Below are positions 52,843-62,468 of a stretch of DNA of 64,000 nucleotides, piece after piece; the first letter of the stretch is position 1; the number at the start of each line of letters is the position of its first letter. The stretch lies in assembly GCF_018449675.1 (NCBI RefSeq), contig NZ_JAAVUZ010000001.1, positions 186,001 to 250,000 of the forward strand. Direction: 5' to 3'. The stretch is from Glaciihabitans sp. dw_435 (GTDB lineage Bacteria > Actinomycetota > Actinomycetes > Actinomycetales > Microbacteriaceae). Both the position numbers and the translations under genes were made by a program. The notes under the pieces are model-generated. The model saw nothing but the letters and a program-made list of their open reading frames with translations, was not told where the DNA came from and ran no database searches.

Positions 52843-53169
52843 ATGAAGCTGAAGATCGTCATCATTACAGTCGCGTCGGTTGTTGCGCTGGGAGTGATGC
52901 CCATGCAGGCCGCGACCGCCGCGCCCGTGGCATCCACCTCTGTTGCGTCCGTATCGGCGAAGGCCCACCTGACCGCCGGCGCAAAGCTCTTCGCGAACTG
53001 CACCGCGCTCAACAAGACGTACAAGCACGGCGTCGGTAAGAAGGGCGCAAAGGACAAGGTGAGCGGCAAGTCAAAGCCCGTAACCAACTTCAAGGTCGAC
53101 AACGCGCTGTACTCGGCGAACAAGAAGTCCGACCGCGATGGCGACGGCGTCGCCTGTGAGAAGCGTTAG
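52843..53169 (+). CDS. secreted excalibur-domain protein
   Basis: A 108-residue secreted protein. The signal peptide ends near ATAA (about residue 26). The C-terminal domain shows the excalibur pattern: LFANCTALNKTYKHGVGK and a final DRDGDGVACEKR, whose DxDxDG loop resembles an EF-hand and whose Cys pairs with the NC motif. It probably binds calcium outside the cell. GAGGGAAG precedes the ATG. The next gene encodes a secreted DUF1524 nuclease, a type of protein to which this domain is often fused. Confidence 0.85.
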   Translation: MKLKIVIITVASVVALGVMPMQAATAAPVASTSVASVSAKAHLTAGAKLFANCTALNKTYKHGVGKKGAKDKVSGKSKPVTNFKVDNALYSANKKSDRDGDGVACEKR

Positions 53170-53250
53170 TCTTCTGAGCTGAGGTCTCGCCGCGGGCGGG
53201 AGGTCGGGCGCTGGATGTGCCCGGTCCGCTCCCTGCGAAAGGCGTGCTGC

Positions 53251-54012
53251 GTGAAACGGTCACCACTGGCGTGGATTCTGGTGCTGGTTGTCGTGATCGT
53301 CGGAGGCATCGGCGCCGCCATCGGTACGGCGTCGAGCCGCGTAGCGCCGGAAGCTCTTCCGTCCGTGTCGGTGACGCCGTTTGCCCCGGCGCCCGATGCG
53401 ACGATGGTGCCCGACCCGTCGGCCGCCCCTTCGCTACCCCTCACGATTCTCGCCTACCCCGATGCGGCGCAGGCGCTGACGGATCTGGCCGGGATCCCGG
53501 TCAAGGGCCGGGCGCCGAAGACGGGCTACGACCGCGTCGGCGACTTCGGCACCGCGTGGAAGGACGTCGACCACAACGGGTGCGACACCCGCAACGACAT
53601 CCTCGCCCGCGATCTGACGAGCGCCGAGTTGTCAGGACCGTGCAAGGTCATCAGTGGTGTGCTTGCCGACCCCTACACCGCAAAGACCATTCATTTTGTG
53701 CGCGGCAACACCACATCCACGCTCGTACAGATCGACCACATGGTGGCGTTGTCCAACGCCTGGCAGACCGGGGCGCAACAGCTCACCCAGGACCAGCGGG
53801 TCGCTCTCGCCAATGACCCGGTCAACCTGATGGCGGTGGACGGAGCAACCAACTCGTCCAAGGGGGACGGCGACACCGCCACCTGGCTGCCGCCGAACAA
53901 GGCAATCCGCTGCACGTATGTATCCCGCCAGGTCACCGTCAAGGCGAAGTACCACCTCTGGGTTACAGCGGCCGAGCACGACGCGATGGTGCGCATCCTC
54001 GGCGCCTGCTGA
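53251..54012 (+). CDS. secreted HNH-type nuclease (DUF1524 family)
   Basis: A 253-residue protein with an N-terminal signal or anchor (LAWILVLVVVIVGGIGAAIG), a Pro-rich linker, then a DUF1524 nuclease domain: GTAWKDVDHNGCDTRNDILA, the His-metal motif IDHMVALSNAWQTGA and NLMAVDGATNSSKGD. GTG 53251 follows GAAAGGCG; ATG 53215 is an alternative. Homologues are extracellular nucleases. Adjacent to the excalibur protein. Confidence 0.8.
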   Translation: MKRSPLAWILVLVVVIVGGIGAAIGTASSRVAPEALPSVSVTPFAPAPDATMVPDPSAAPSLPLTILAYPDAAQALTDLAGIPVKGRAPKTGYDRVGDFGTAWKDVDHNGCDTRNDILARDLTSAELSGPCKVISGVLADPYTAKTIHFVRGNTTSTLVQIDHMVALSNAWQTGAQQLTQDQRVALANDPVNLMAVDGATNSSKGDGDTATWLPPNKAIRCTYVSRQVTVKAKYHLWVTAAEHDAMVRILGAC

Positions 54013-54047
54013 CGGCAAGCCCGCGCACCTTCGGCGAGACTGGATGC

Positions 54048-54530
54048 ATGCCCGAATACCGCATCGACCATGTCTCCTACGATGATCCGCGTGCTGCCGA
54101 AATGCGGGAGGCAATGGACGTCGAGCTCTTTGCCCTGTACGCCACGCCCGAACAGCCGGTGATGGACGACGCCACGCTGGCCGCCCTCGAGATCGACCCC
54201 GCCACCATGGTGAGCACGCTGCTGGTCATCGGACCGGACGGCGCGGTGGTCGGACACGCCGCACTGCGTCACCTCGACGACGAGTGGGAGATGAAGCGCG
54301 TCGTCGTCGACAGCGCCCACCGCGGAGCGGGGCTGGCAAAGCGACTCGTCGCCCAGATCGAGGCAGACGCCCGCGGCATGGGCGCTCGCCGACTCATCCT
54401 GCACACCGGAGGCCTCCAGCCCGCTGCCGAGGCGCTCTATTCGGGGTTGGGCTACGAGCCGATCCCGGTCTACGAGCCGTACGCCTCGGTAATGCCCGCC
54501 TCGAAGTGCTTCGCGAAGACCCTCGGCTAA
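54048..54530 (+). CDS. GNAT-family N-acetyltransferase
   Basis: A 160-residue acetyltransferase. The acetyl-CoA loop is in VVDSAHRGAGLAKRLVAQIE (near 85-104; RGAGLA matches the Q/RxxGxG/A motif), followed by GARRLILHTGG and ALYSGLGYEPIPVYEPY. The substrate is unknown. It stands just upstream of the glycine riboswitch and is transcribed in the same direction. Confidence 0.85.
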   Translation: MPEYRIDHVSYDDPRAAEMREAMDVELFALYATPEQPVMDDATLAALEIDPATMVSTLLVIGPDGAVVGHAALRHLDDEWEMKRVVVDSAHRGAGLAKRLVAQIEADARGMGARRLILHTGGLQPAAEALYSGLGYEPIPVYEPYASVMPASKCFAKTLG

Positions 54531-54639
54531 CGCGCACGGGCGCATACCTCTTAATAGGGAGCTTCGAGCCGACGCGGAAACCGTCACCCGCGTGAAACAC
54601 GGCGCTTGCTAGGCTTGGCGCACAATTGAACATCGGGCC

Positions 54640-54826
54640 ACGAACGCGATGCGGGAGAGCCGGACGACACCAGTCCGGCACCGAAGGAGCAAGCCTCCCC
54701 GCCAATCTCTCAGGTACATGTACCGCATCGAACTGGCCGCTCTGAAAAGTGGATGACGCGAGCCGTCGTTCCGCCGAAGGTGAAAGCACGATCCGTGCGA
54801 AACTCTCAGGCTCATGACAGAGGGGG
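54640..54826 (+). ncRNA. tandem glycine riboswitch
   Basis: Two glycine aptamers lie in the gcvT leader. Aptamer 1 (about 54648-54729) opens GATGCGGGAGAGCC, contains ACCGAAGGAGCAAGC and AATCTCTCAGGTAC, and closes with CCGCATC. Aptamer 2 (54740-54822) opens CTCTG, contains GCCGAAGGTGAAAG and AAACTCTCAGGC, and closes CAGAG. A short linker joins them. Glycine binding should raise expression of the cleavage operon downstream. Confidence 0.95.
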
Positions 54827-54861
54827 AGTTTCATCCATAGCCCATGCGCCAGGAGAACTCC

Positions 54862-56013
54862 GTGTCCGAAGAGAACGACCCCTCGACAGAAGAACGTCTG
54901 TCCCCGCTGCACTCCGTGCACGTGAAGGCCGGTGCCAGCTTCACCGACTTCGCCGGATGGCAGATGCCGGTCAGCTATGGCTCCGACCTCGCCGAGCACC
55001 ACGCCGTCCGCACCGCCGCCGGCCTGTTCGACCTCTCCCACATGGGTGAGATCTTCGTCGTCGGACCGGAAGCAGCCCAGGCCCTCGACTACGCCCTTGC
55101 CGGCAAGATTTCCGCCACCGCCGTTGGGCAGGCGAAGTACAGCCTGCTCCTCTCGCGAAGCGGCGGCATCGTCGATGACCTCGTCACCTACCGCACCGGC
55201 GAGGACCGCTTCGTCGTGGTGGCCAACGCCTCCAACCGCGAGGCCGTTGCTGCCGAGCTGCTGGAGCGCACCTCCCCGTTCGAGTGCGACGTCTTTGACG
55301 CGAGTGACGACATCGCGCTGATCGCGATCCAGGGCCCGAAGGCACTCGAGATTCTCAGCCAGGTCGACACCGTGCAGATCGACGGCCTCGCCGACATGAA
55401 GTACTACTGGTCGGCCCCCGGAAACTTCGGGGAGCGCGGTGAGCACGAACTGCTCGTCGCGCGCACCGGGTACACCGGCGAGGACGGCTTCGAGATCTAC
55501 GTCGCTCCGGATGCCGCCATCGCGCTGTGGGACGCCATCATCGAGACCGGTGCCGGCAGCGGACTTGTTCCCGCCGGACTCGCCAGCCGCGACACCCTGC
55601 GCCTCGAGGCGGGCATGCCGCTGTACGGACACGAACTCGGCCTCGACACCTTCCCCGTGCAGGCAGGCCTCGGCCGCGTCGTCAACCTGAAGAAGGAAGG
55701 CGACTTCGTCGGCCGTGAAGCGGTCGAGGTCGGGCCTCCCGCTGACGCTCGCGTTCTCGTTGGCCTCACCACCGAGGGTCGTCGCGCCGGTCGCGCCGAC
55801 TACTCCGTCTTCGCGTCGCAGTCCACCGACGATGACCCGATCGGCACCATCACCAGCGGCGCGCTGTCGCCCACCCTCGGCTACCCCGTAGCCATGGCCT
55901 ACGTCGAGACTTCCGTCTCAGCCGTGGGAACCACCCTGTACATCGATGTTCGTGGCACCCGCGTGCCCGCGACCGTCGTATCCCTTCCCTTCTACAAGAG
56001 AGAATCACGCTGA
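54862..56013 (+). CDS. gcvT: aminomethyltransferase, glycine cleavage T protein
   Basis: A 383-residue T protein that moves the aminomethyl carbon from lipoyl-H protein to tetrahydrofolate, releasing ammonia. It shows [26 protein letters not shown] (folate site region) and [14 protein letters not shown] with the conserved catalytic Asp in the first part. GTG 54862 is preferred, with AGGAGA at 54851-54856; ATG 54844 is in frame upstream. Controlled by the preceding glycine riboswitch. The stop overlaps gcvH. Confidence 0.94.
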   Translation: MSEENDPSTEERLSPLHSVHVKAGASFTDFAGWQMPVSYGSDLAEHHAVRTAAGLFDLSHMGEIFVVGPEAAQALDYALAGKISATAVGQAKYSLLLSRSGGIVDDLVTYRTGEDRFVVVANASNREAVAAELLERTSPFECDVFDASDDIALIAIQGPKALEILSQVDTVQIDGLADMKYYWSAPGNFGERGEHELLVARTGYTGEDGFEIYVAPDAAIALWDAIIETGAGSGLVPAGLASRDTLRLEAGMPLYGHELGLDTFPVQAGLGRVVNLKKEGDFVGREAVEVGPPADARVLVGLTTEGRRAGRADYSVFASQSTDDDPIGTITSGALSPTLGYPVAMAYVETSVSAVGTTLYIDVRGTRVPATVVSLPFYKRESR

Positions 56014-56384
56014 TGGCCGACAAGACAGAACTCCAGTACACCGCCGAGCACGAGTGGGTCCTCGTCGAGGGCACCACGGCGACCGTGGGCATCACCGAGT
56101 ACGCCGCTGACAAGCTCGGCGATGTGGTGTTCGTCGACCTTCCCGCGGTGGGCTCCACCGTGGCATCCGGTGCCATCGTCGGAGAGATCGAGTCGACCAA
56201 GTCCGTCGGCGAGCTGTTCGCCCCGGTCAACGGCACCGTTCTCGAGGCCAACCAGGCCGTCGTCAACACTCCCGAGCTGGTCAACAGCGACCCGTTCGGT
56301 GAGGGCTGGCTCATCAAGGTCACCTTCGAATCGCTGCCCGCGCTGCTGACGTTCGACGAGTACTCCGCGCTGGTGGCCGAGTAA
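56013..56384 (+). CDS. gcvH: glycine cleavage system H protein
   Basis: A 123-residue lipoyl carrier. The lipoylated lysine is K63 in [19 protein letters not shown] and [12 protein letters not shown] are the usual flanking motifs. It shuttles the aminomethyl group between P and T proteins. Start and stop both overlap neighbours by one base (TGATG and TAATG), so the operon is tightly coupled. Confidence 0.96.
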   Translation: MADKTELQYTAEHEWVLVEGTTATVGITEYAADKLGDVVFVDLPAVGSTVASGAIVGEIESTKSVGELFAPVNGTVLEANQAVVNTPELVNSDPFGEGWLIKVTFESLPALLTFDEYSALVAE

Positions 56385-59299
56385 TGGCGGGCACCTTCGG
56401 GCTTGAGGAGCGTTTCGCCGATCGCCACATCGGTACGGATGACGAGTCCCAGGCGGCCATGCTCGCCGTGGTCGGGTACGACACCGTCGAGCACATGGTC
56501 GAGGCGGCCGTGCCCGAGTCGATCGCCGTCGAGCCCATCAAGAATTCCCGCATCCCCGCGCCGGCCACGGAACGCCAGGCCCTCGCGGAGCTGCGCGTGC
56601 TCGGCGGGCACAACACCGTGCGTCGCTCGATGATTGGCCTCGGCTACTACGACACGATCACCCCGGCCGTCATCAAGCGGAACGTGCTTGAGAACCCGAG
56701 CTGGTACACGGCCTACACGCCGTACCAGCCCGAGATTAGCCAGGGTCGCCTCGAGGCGCTCATCAACTTCCAGACGATGATCTCCGACCTCACCGGCCTC
56801 TCGACAGCGAACGCATCCATGCTCGACGAGGGCACCGCCGTCGTCGAGGGCATGCTGCTCGCGCGCCGCGCCTCCAAATCGGCCTCGCACGCCTTCATCA
56901 TCGACGCGGATGCCCTGCCCCAGACCAAGGCACTGCTCGTCAACCGTGCAGCTGCGGTGGGGATCGAGCTCGTCGAGCTTCCGCTGGCATCCACTTCTCC
57001 CTCCGACCTCCCCGATTCTTTCGGGGTCTTCGTGCAGTACCCGGGTGCTTCGGGCAATCTGTGGGATCCGACCGCGGTCATCGCGGCTGTGAAGGAGAAG
57101 GGCGGTCTCGCGGTCGCCGCCGCCGACCTCCTCGCCCTCACCCTCGTGAAGTCCCCGGGCGAACTGGGCGCGGACGTTGCCGTCGGCACCAGCCAGCGCT
57201 TTGGCGTTCCCATGGGCTTCGGCGGACCGCACGCCGGATACATGGCCGTGCGCGCCGGACTCGAACGCCAACTCCCCGGACGACTCGTCGGCGTCTCGCA
57301 GGACGCGGATGGGCACCCCGCCTACCGTCTCTCCCTGCAGGTGCGCGAGCAGCACATCCGCCGCGAAAAGGCGACGTCCAACATCTGCACCGCGCAGGTG
57401 CTGCTCGCCGTCATGGCGTCGATGTACGCCGTCTACCACGGCCCCATCGGGCTGCGTCGAATCGCCAACCGCGTGCACCAGAAGGCGCTGGCGTTTGCCC
57501 TGGCGCTGAAGGACGGCGGCTTCGAGCTCGAGAGTGACGAGTTCTTCGACACCCTGCGGGTGCGCGTTCCGGGCAAGGCCGACGCGATCCTCGCGGCGGC
57601 GATCGAGAAGAACATCACGCTGTACCGCGTGGACGCCGACACGGTGGGAATCAGCTTCGACGAGGCATCCACCGTCGACCTGCTCGACGACAACCTGCAC
57701 GCGGACCTCTCGGGTGTCTTCGGGCTGGACACAGACAAGTTCTTCGTGAGCATGGCGGCGTTGCCTGACGCACTCGTGCGCGAGACCGAGTACCTCACGC
57801 ACCCGGTGTTCAACACGCACCGCTCGGAGACGAGCATGATGCGCTACCTCAAGTACCTCGCCGACAAGGACTACGCGCTCGATCGCGGAATGATCCCGCT
57901 GGGGTCCTGCACGATGAAGCTGAACGCGGCCACCGAGATGGAATCCATCACCTGGCCCGAGTTCGCGAACATCCATCCGTTCGCACCGGCAGCCGACGTC
58001 GAGGGGTACCTCGTACTGATCTCGAACCTCGAGGGTTGGCTGGCCGAGGTCACCGGTTACGACAGCGTTTCCCTGCAGCCCAACGCGGGCAGCCAGGGTG
58101 AGCTCGCGGGGCTCCTGGCCATTCGTGGGTATCACCTCTCGCGGGGCGACACGCACCGCACGGTGTGCCTGATCCCGTCGAGCGCGCACGGCACCAACGC
58201 CGCCAGCGCCGTGCTTGCCGGCATGAAGGTCGTCGTTGTCGCCACCGATGAACTCGGCAACGTCGACGTCGATGACCTCAAGGCGAAGATCGAGCTGCAC
58301 GCGGAGAATCTCGCGGCACTCATGATCACGTACCCGTCGACGCACGGCGTCTACGAGCACGAGGTCGCCACGATCTGCCGTCTGGTGCACGAGGCCGGCG
58401 GCCAGGTCTACGTCGACGGGGCCAACCTCAACGCCCTGCTCGGATACGCACGCTTCGGCGACTTCGGGGGCGACGTCTCGCACCTCAACCTCCACAAGAC
58501 GTTCTGCATCCCGCACGGTGGCGGTGGACCTGGCGTCGGCCCCGTCGCTGCCAAGGCGCACCTCGCCCCGTTCCTGCCCGGACACCCGATGGCCCAGGCC
58601 TCACAGCACCCCGCATTCGACATGTACACAGGCCGCGCCGGCGATGTCGTGCACGGTGGTGGCCCCGTGAGCGCCGCGCCCTACGGAAGCCCGAGCATCC
58701 TGCCTATCAGCTGGGCATACGTGCGCATGATGGGTGCCGAGGGACTCAAGGCCGCCACCGGTGCCGCCGTCCTCGCGGCGAACTACGTGGCAGCGCGACT
58801 GCGCGACCACTACCCGGTGCTGTACGCAGGAGACAACGGACTCGTCGCCCACGAGTGCATCCTCGACCTGCGTCCGCTGACCGCGGCCACGGGAGTCTCC
58901 GTGGACGACGTCGCCAAGCGCCTCATCGACTACGGCTTCCACGCCCCGACGATGTCGTTCCCCGTGGCGGGCACCCTCATGGTCGAGCCCACCGAGAGCG
59001 AGGACCTCGTCGAGATTGACAGGTTCATCGACGCGATGATTGCGATCAAGCGGGAAGCGGATGACACGGCCGCGGGTCGCTGGCCTGCCGATGACAACCC
59101 GTTGCACGGTGCGCCGCACACCGCGCGCGCCGTCATCGTCGGGGAGTGGGATCACGCCTACACCCGCGAGGAAGCCGTCTACCCGATGAGCGCGCTCATC
59201 CGGGCCAAGTACTGGCCGCCCGTGCGCCGCATCGACAACGCGTACGGCGACCGCAACCTGGTGTGCGCGTGCCCGCCGATCGAGGCATTCGCCGAGTAA
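56384..59299 (+). CDS. gcvP: glycine dehydrogenase (decarboxylating), P protein
   Basis: A 971-residue PLP enzyme that decarboxylates glycine and loads the H protein. The PLP lysine is K705 in [17 protein letters not shown]. The N-terminal half shows the second, PLP-fold-like domain, as in single-chain P proteins ([16 protein letters not shown] at the start). Length matches the fused type. It is the last gene of the riboswitch-controlled operon, ending before a hairpin. Confidence 0.96.
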   Translation: MAGTFGLEERFADRHIGTDDESQAAMLAVVGYDTVEHMVEAAVPESIAVEPIKNSRIPAPATERQALAELRVLGGHNTVRRSMIGLGYYDTITPAVIKRNVLENPSWYTAYTPYQPEISQGRLEALINFQTMISDLTGLSTANASMLDEGTAVVEGMLLARRASKSASHAFIIDADALPQTKALLVNRAAAVGIELVELPLASTSPSDLPDSFGVFVQYPGASGNLWDPTAVIAAVKEKGGLAVAAADLLALTLVKSPGELGADVAVGTSQRFGVPMGFGGPHAGYMAVRAGLERQLPGRLVGVSQDADGHPAYRLSLQVREQHIRREKATSNICTAQVLLAVMASMYAVYHGPIGLRRIANRVHQKALAFALALKDGGFELESDEFFDTLRVRVPGKADAILAAAIEKNITLYRVDADTVGISFDEASTVDLLDDNLHADLSGVFGLDTDKFFVSMAALPDALVRETEYLTHPVFNTHRSETSMMRYLKYLADKDYALDRGMIPLGSCTMKLNAATEMESITWPEFANIHPFAPAADVEGYLVLISNLEGWLAEVTGYDSVSLQPNAGSQGELAGLLAIRGYHLSRGDTHRTVCLIPSSAHGTNAASAVLAGMKVVVVATDELGNVDVDDLKAKIELHAENLAALMITYPSTHGVYEHEVATICRLVHEAGGQVYVDGANLNALLGYARFGDFGGDVSHLNLHKTFCIPHGGGGPGVGPVAAKAHLAPFLPGHPMAQASQHPAFDMYTGRAGDVVHGGGPVSAAPYGSPSILPISWAYVRMMGAEGLKAATGAAVLAANYVAARLRDHYPVLYAGDNGLVAHECILDLRPLTAATGVSVDDVAKRLIDYGFHAPTMSFPVAGTLMVEPTESEDLVEIDRFIDAMIAIKREADDTAAGRWPADDNPLHGAPHTARAVIVGEWDHAYTREEAVYPMSALIRAKYWPPVRRIDNAYGDRNLVCACPPIEAFAE

Positions 59300-59311
59300 T
59301 CCACACGAGGG

Positions 59312-59339
59312 TGCCGTCCGTCGTTTCTGCGACGGGCGG
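59312..59339. terminator. hairpin between gcvP and the symporter gene
   Basis: GCCGTCCGTCG (59312-59322) and CGACGGGCGGC (59329-59339) pair over 11 bp with one wobble and a 6-base loop. It lies between the convergent gcvP and symporter stops and could end transcription from either side. Confidence 0.65.
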
Positions 59340-59354
59340 CGCCTTCGCGCGCGC

Positions 59355-60936
59355 TCAGTGCTTTGTCGCTTTTTCTGCCCCGATGCCGGTGAGGGAGCGC
59401 ACCTCCATCTCGGCCGCGCGACTGTCGTCTTCGTGTCGGGTTCCGACGACACTGGCGAGCCAGCCGAGAAGGAATCCCAGCGGGATCGATACGATGCCGG
59501 GATTCGTCAGCGGGAACCACGAGAAATCGACGTTTTTAATGATGGATGTCTCGGCGCCCGACACCACGGGCGAGAACACGATCAGCACAAGAGCCGATCC
59601 GAGTCCGCCGTACATGCTCCAGAGGGCTCCCCGCGTGGTGAAGTTCTTCCAGAACAGGGAGTAGAGGATCGTCGGGAGGTTGGCGCTGGCCGCGATCGCG
59701 AACGCGAGCGCGACGAGGAACGCCACATTCTGCCCCTGCACCCCAATGCCGCCGGCGATGGCCAGAATGCCGATGATCACCACGGTGATGCGTGCCACCC
59801 GGACCTCGCCGTTCGGTGTGACCTCGCCCTTCTTGATCACGTTGGCGTAGACGTCATGCGCGAATGAGGTTGCCGCGGTGATGGTGAGTCCTGCGACCAC
59901 CGCCAGGATCGTGGCAAAAGCGACGGCGGAGATGATGCCCAGCAGCACCGGGCCGCCCAGTTCGAAGGCGAGCTGCGGGGCCGCCGAGTTCACGCCTCCC
60001 GGAGCGGCGAGAATCGCGTCCTTCCCGATCAGGGCACCGGCGCCATACCCGAGCACGAGGGTGAAGAGATAGAAGATTCCGATTGCCCAGATGGCCCAGA
60101 CGACGGACTTCCGTGCCTCCCGTGCCGTGGGCACCGTGTAGAACCGCATCAGCACGTGGGGGAGCCCCGCCGTTCCCAGCACGAGGGCGAGGGCCAGCGA
60201 GAGGAAGTCCAGTCGGCTGATGTCGGTGAGTCCGTACTGCACGCCGGGGCCGAGCACCGCAGCATCGGAGTTCGCCGCTGCCGCCCCGAGCAGGTCTGAC
60301 AGGTTGAACCCATAGATGGCGAGCACCCAGCCGGTCATCACGGCGGCGCCCACGATCAGCAGGGCCGCCTTGATGATCTGCACCCAGGTGGTTCCCTTCA
60401 TCCCGCCGATCAGCACGTAGATGATCATCAGGGCACCCACCACCGCGATCACGATGGACTGCCCGAGCGAGTCGTTAATGCCGAGCAGCAGCGACACAAG
60501 GCCTCCTGCTCCCGCCATCTGCGCGAGCAGGTAGAAGAAGCAGACCGCGAGCGTCGCGGTGGCCGCGGCCATGCGGACGGGGCGCTCTTTCAATCGGAAC
60601 GACAAGACGTCAGCCATCGTGAACTTGCCGGTGTTGCGCAGCAGCTCCGCCACCAGCAGCAGCGCCACGAGCCACGCGACCAGGAATCCGATCGAATAGA
60701 GGAACCCGTCGTAGCCGTTAACGGCAATGGCGCCACAAATGCCCAGGAAGGATGCCGCGGACAGGTAGTCACCCGCAATCGCCGTGCCGTTTTGGTATCC
60801 GGTGAACGAGCGTCCCGCCGCGTAGTAGTCGGCGGCGGTCTTGCTTATTGCGGCTCGCGCGCAGCACGATCACGAGGGTGATCACCACAAATGCGCCGAA
60901 GATGGAGATGTTGAGGATGGGGTCGCCGATGGTCAT
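59355..60936 (-). pseudogene. actP: acetate/cation symporter (ActP-type SSS family), frameshifted near its N-terminus
   Basis: The leftward gene starts at ATG 60936 (MTIGDPILNISIFGAF...RASRNK). The frame then shifts: one extra base at about 60843 separates SRNK from the expected KTAADYYAAGRSFTGY, which continues in the next frame to the stop at 59355. The repaired protein would be about 526 residues with some 13 spans, close to ActP. The unshifted ORF ends early at 60769; the downstream frame alone has a Met only at 60668. This is a decayed gene or a sequencing error. The partner DUF485 gene overlaps its start. Confidence 0.8.
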
Positions 60937-61274
60937 GAGTCCGCCCCCTCGGTCTCCAGCTCGTCCCGCAGCTCGGTGGCGAGCGGATCGAGGTGCCGGT
61001 TGGCGTACACCACGTACCAGGTGGTGATGGCGAACGTCGAGACGAATTGGCCGAGTCCGAGCAGCAGTCCGATGTTGACGTTGCCGAGCACGGGTGTCGA
61101 CATGAAGTCGTGCGCGTAGTCCGCCAGCAGAACGTAGGCGAAGTACCAGAGCAGGAAGAGCACGGCGACCGGAAAGACGAACGACCTGTGGCGTCGTCGC
61201 AGTCGCTGGAACCGTTCGGATGACTCGACCTCGGCGAAGTCGATGGGCGTGGTGCTCGGGGCAGTGTCGCGCAT
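60933..61274 (-). CDS. DUF485 family membrane protein (YjcH-like)
   Basis: A 113-residue protein with two spans (SFVFPVAVLFLLWYFAYVLLA and LGLGQFVSTFAITTWYVVY) typical of DUF485, which is nearly always encoded upstream of an ActP-type acetate symporter. The start is the ATG at 61274. Its TGA overlaps the symporter ATG (ATGA), so they are coupled. It is intact although the symporter carries a frameshift. Confidence 0.87.
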   Translation of the reverse strand: MRDTAPSTTPIDFAEVESSERFQRLRRRHRSFVFPVAVLFLLWYFAYVLLADYAHDFMSTPVLGNVNIGLLLGLGQFVSTFAITTWYVVYANRHLDPLATELRDELETEGADS

Positions 61275-61379
61275 GGCATCTCCTCGTGATGCAGGCGGAC
61301 GGCGTTGTACGCCTGAATTCCATCTACCCACATCACGCGAGAAAGTGTCAACGCCCCGGTGAGCGTCGCCCGCCCGTCA

Positions 61380-62192
61380 TTACTTGGGAACTCCGAAGAG
61401 GTCGGGGAACGTTGCTGCCGCCCAGGGGTAGCCGACGAAGATGGCGATATCGATGACCGCGTGCGCAATGATCAGCGGGACCAGCCTGCCGTTGCGCTGG
61501 TAGAGCCAACCAAAGAGCAGACCCATGGCGAAGTTGCCGATGAACGCACCGATGCCCTGGTAGAGGTGGTAGCTGCCTCGCAGCACGGAGGTGAGCACGA
61601 GGATGCGCCACCGTCCCCAGCCGAGCTCCTTCAGGCGCTCGAACAGGTAGCCGATGACGATGACCTCTTCCTGCAGACCGGCGCGCACGGCCGACAGCAC
61701 GAGCACGGGAACCGTCCACCAGTACGTGTCGAGCGCCGTCGGCACTACGTTGACGGTGATGCCGAGGGCTTTTCCGCCGAGGTAGACGGCGATGCCCGGA
61801 ATGCCGATGACGAGGGCGAGGCCGAGCCCGCTGAGCCCATCCCGTGCTGGTCTTGTCCCGTCTATTCCCAGACGCCCGAGGTGTGGACGAGAGGAATTCC
61901 ACAAAAGGAATATAACCAAGGCAACTGGTACGAGGTCGAAGAACAACGCCATGAGTTGGTAAATCAGATCGAACGTCGGCCGGTCGCTCAGCGAGATATT
62001 GATCGTCGCCGTCTGTTGTGACAACGCAATTTTCTGGGTCAGCCGGTTGACGATCGACACCACCGAGTAAGCGGCAGAGGCGCCCAAGGAGAGGCCGAGC
62101 ACCAGGAGGATCTCGGTCGTCAGGCGCTTTCTGCTCACTCCCAGCCGCGCGTCAGGGAAATTCACGCGCGAAGCGCTCTGTCGGTTGTCCAC
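61380..62192 (-). CDS. CPBP-family intramembrane metalloprotease-like protein
   Basis: A 270-residue membrane protein with about eight spans. The CPBP/Abi motifs are GLQEEVIVIGYLFERL (the Glu-Glu motif), SVLRGSYHLYQG (His motif) and IAHAVIDIAIF. Members process prenylated or signal proteins or act in bacteriocin immunity. The EEVIVIGY lacks the usual Arg after EExxx, so activity is likely but not certain. GTG 62192 is the longest start; GTG 62165 is possible. Confidence 0.8.
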   Translation of the reverse strand: MDNRQSASRVNFPDARLGVSRKRLTTEILLVLGLSLGASAAYSVVSIVNRLTQKIALSQQTATINISLSDRPTFDLIYQLMALFFDLVPVALVIFLLWNSSRPHLGRLGIDGTRPARDGLSGLGLALVIGIPGIAVYLGGKALGITVNVVPTALDTYWWTVPVLVLSAVRAGLQEEVIVIGYLFERLKELGWGRWRILVLTSVLRGSYHLYQGIGAFIGNFAMGLLFGWLYQRNGRLVPLIIAHAVIDIAIFVGYPWAAATFPDLFGVPK

Positions 62193-62279
62193 ACCCGCAA
62201 TTGGTACACAGGTTCGATGTTATGGGGCTGTGAGTGGCGATTCCCAGCATCGGCCCGGTGCGAGTGCAACATTTCTGCG

Positions 62280-62355
62280 TATACGACCATTTGTATAACG
62301 TTTGTTTGCATCCGGCGCAACGATCCCCCGACTGCGTTACCGCTGTGTAACGTTT
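62280..62355 (+). promoter_or_regulatory. AT-rich control region upstream of the peptide-binding lipoprotein
   Basis: This 276-bp spacer is AT-richer than its surroundings. It holds an inverted repeat TATAC/GTATA (62280-62284, 62293-62297) and two copies of TAACGTTT (62296-62303 and 62348-62355), 52 bp apart; TATAAC at 62294-62299 could be a -10 element. This looks like a promoter and regulator-binding region, but no factor can be named. Confidence 0.3.
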
Positions 62356-62468
62356 AGTGCGACAGTTTGGCCGGGAGCATGACCCCTGCTTAGGGTTCTT
62401 GTTATTCGGCGCGGCAGTTCGCGAGGTTTCGCGCTGCCGTCTGCACACACCTTTGCACAGGAGGAAAA

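Noticed and set aside
55850-58585. A 911-codon open frame antisense to gcvP
   Set aside because: It lies within an unmistakable gcvH-gcvP region and shows no recognisable domain or RBS; it is a shadow of GC-rich coding.
60838-60850. Programmed frameshifting in the symporter gene
   Set aside because: The site has no slippery heptamer or strong downstream structure that I can see, and ActP genes are not known for recoding; decay or a sequencing error is simpler.
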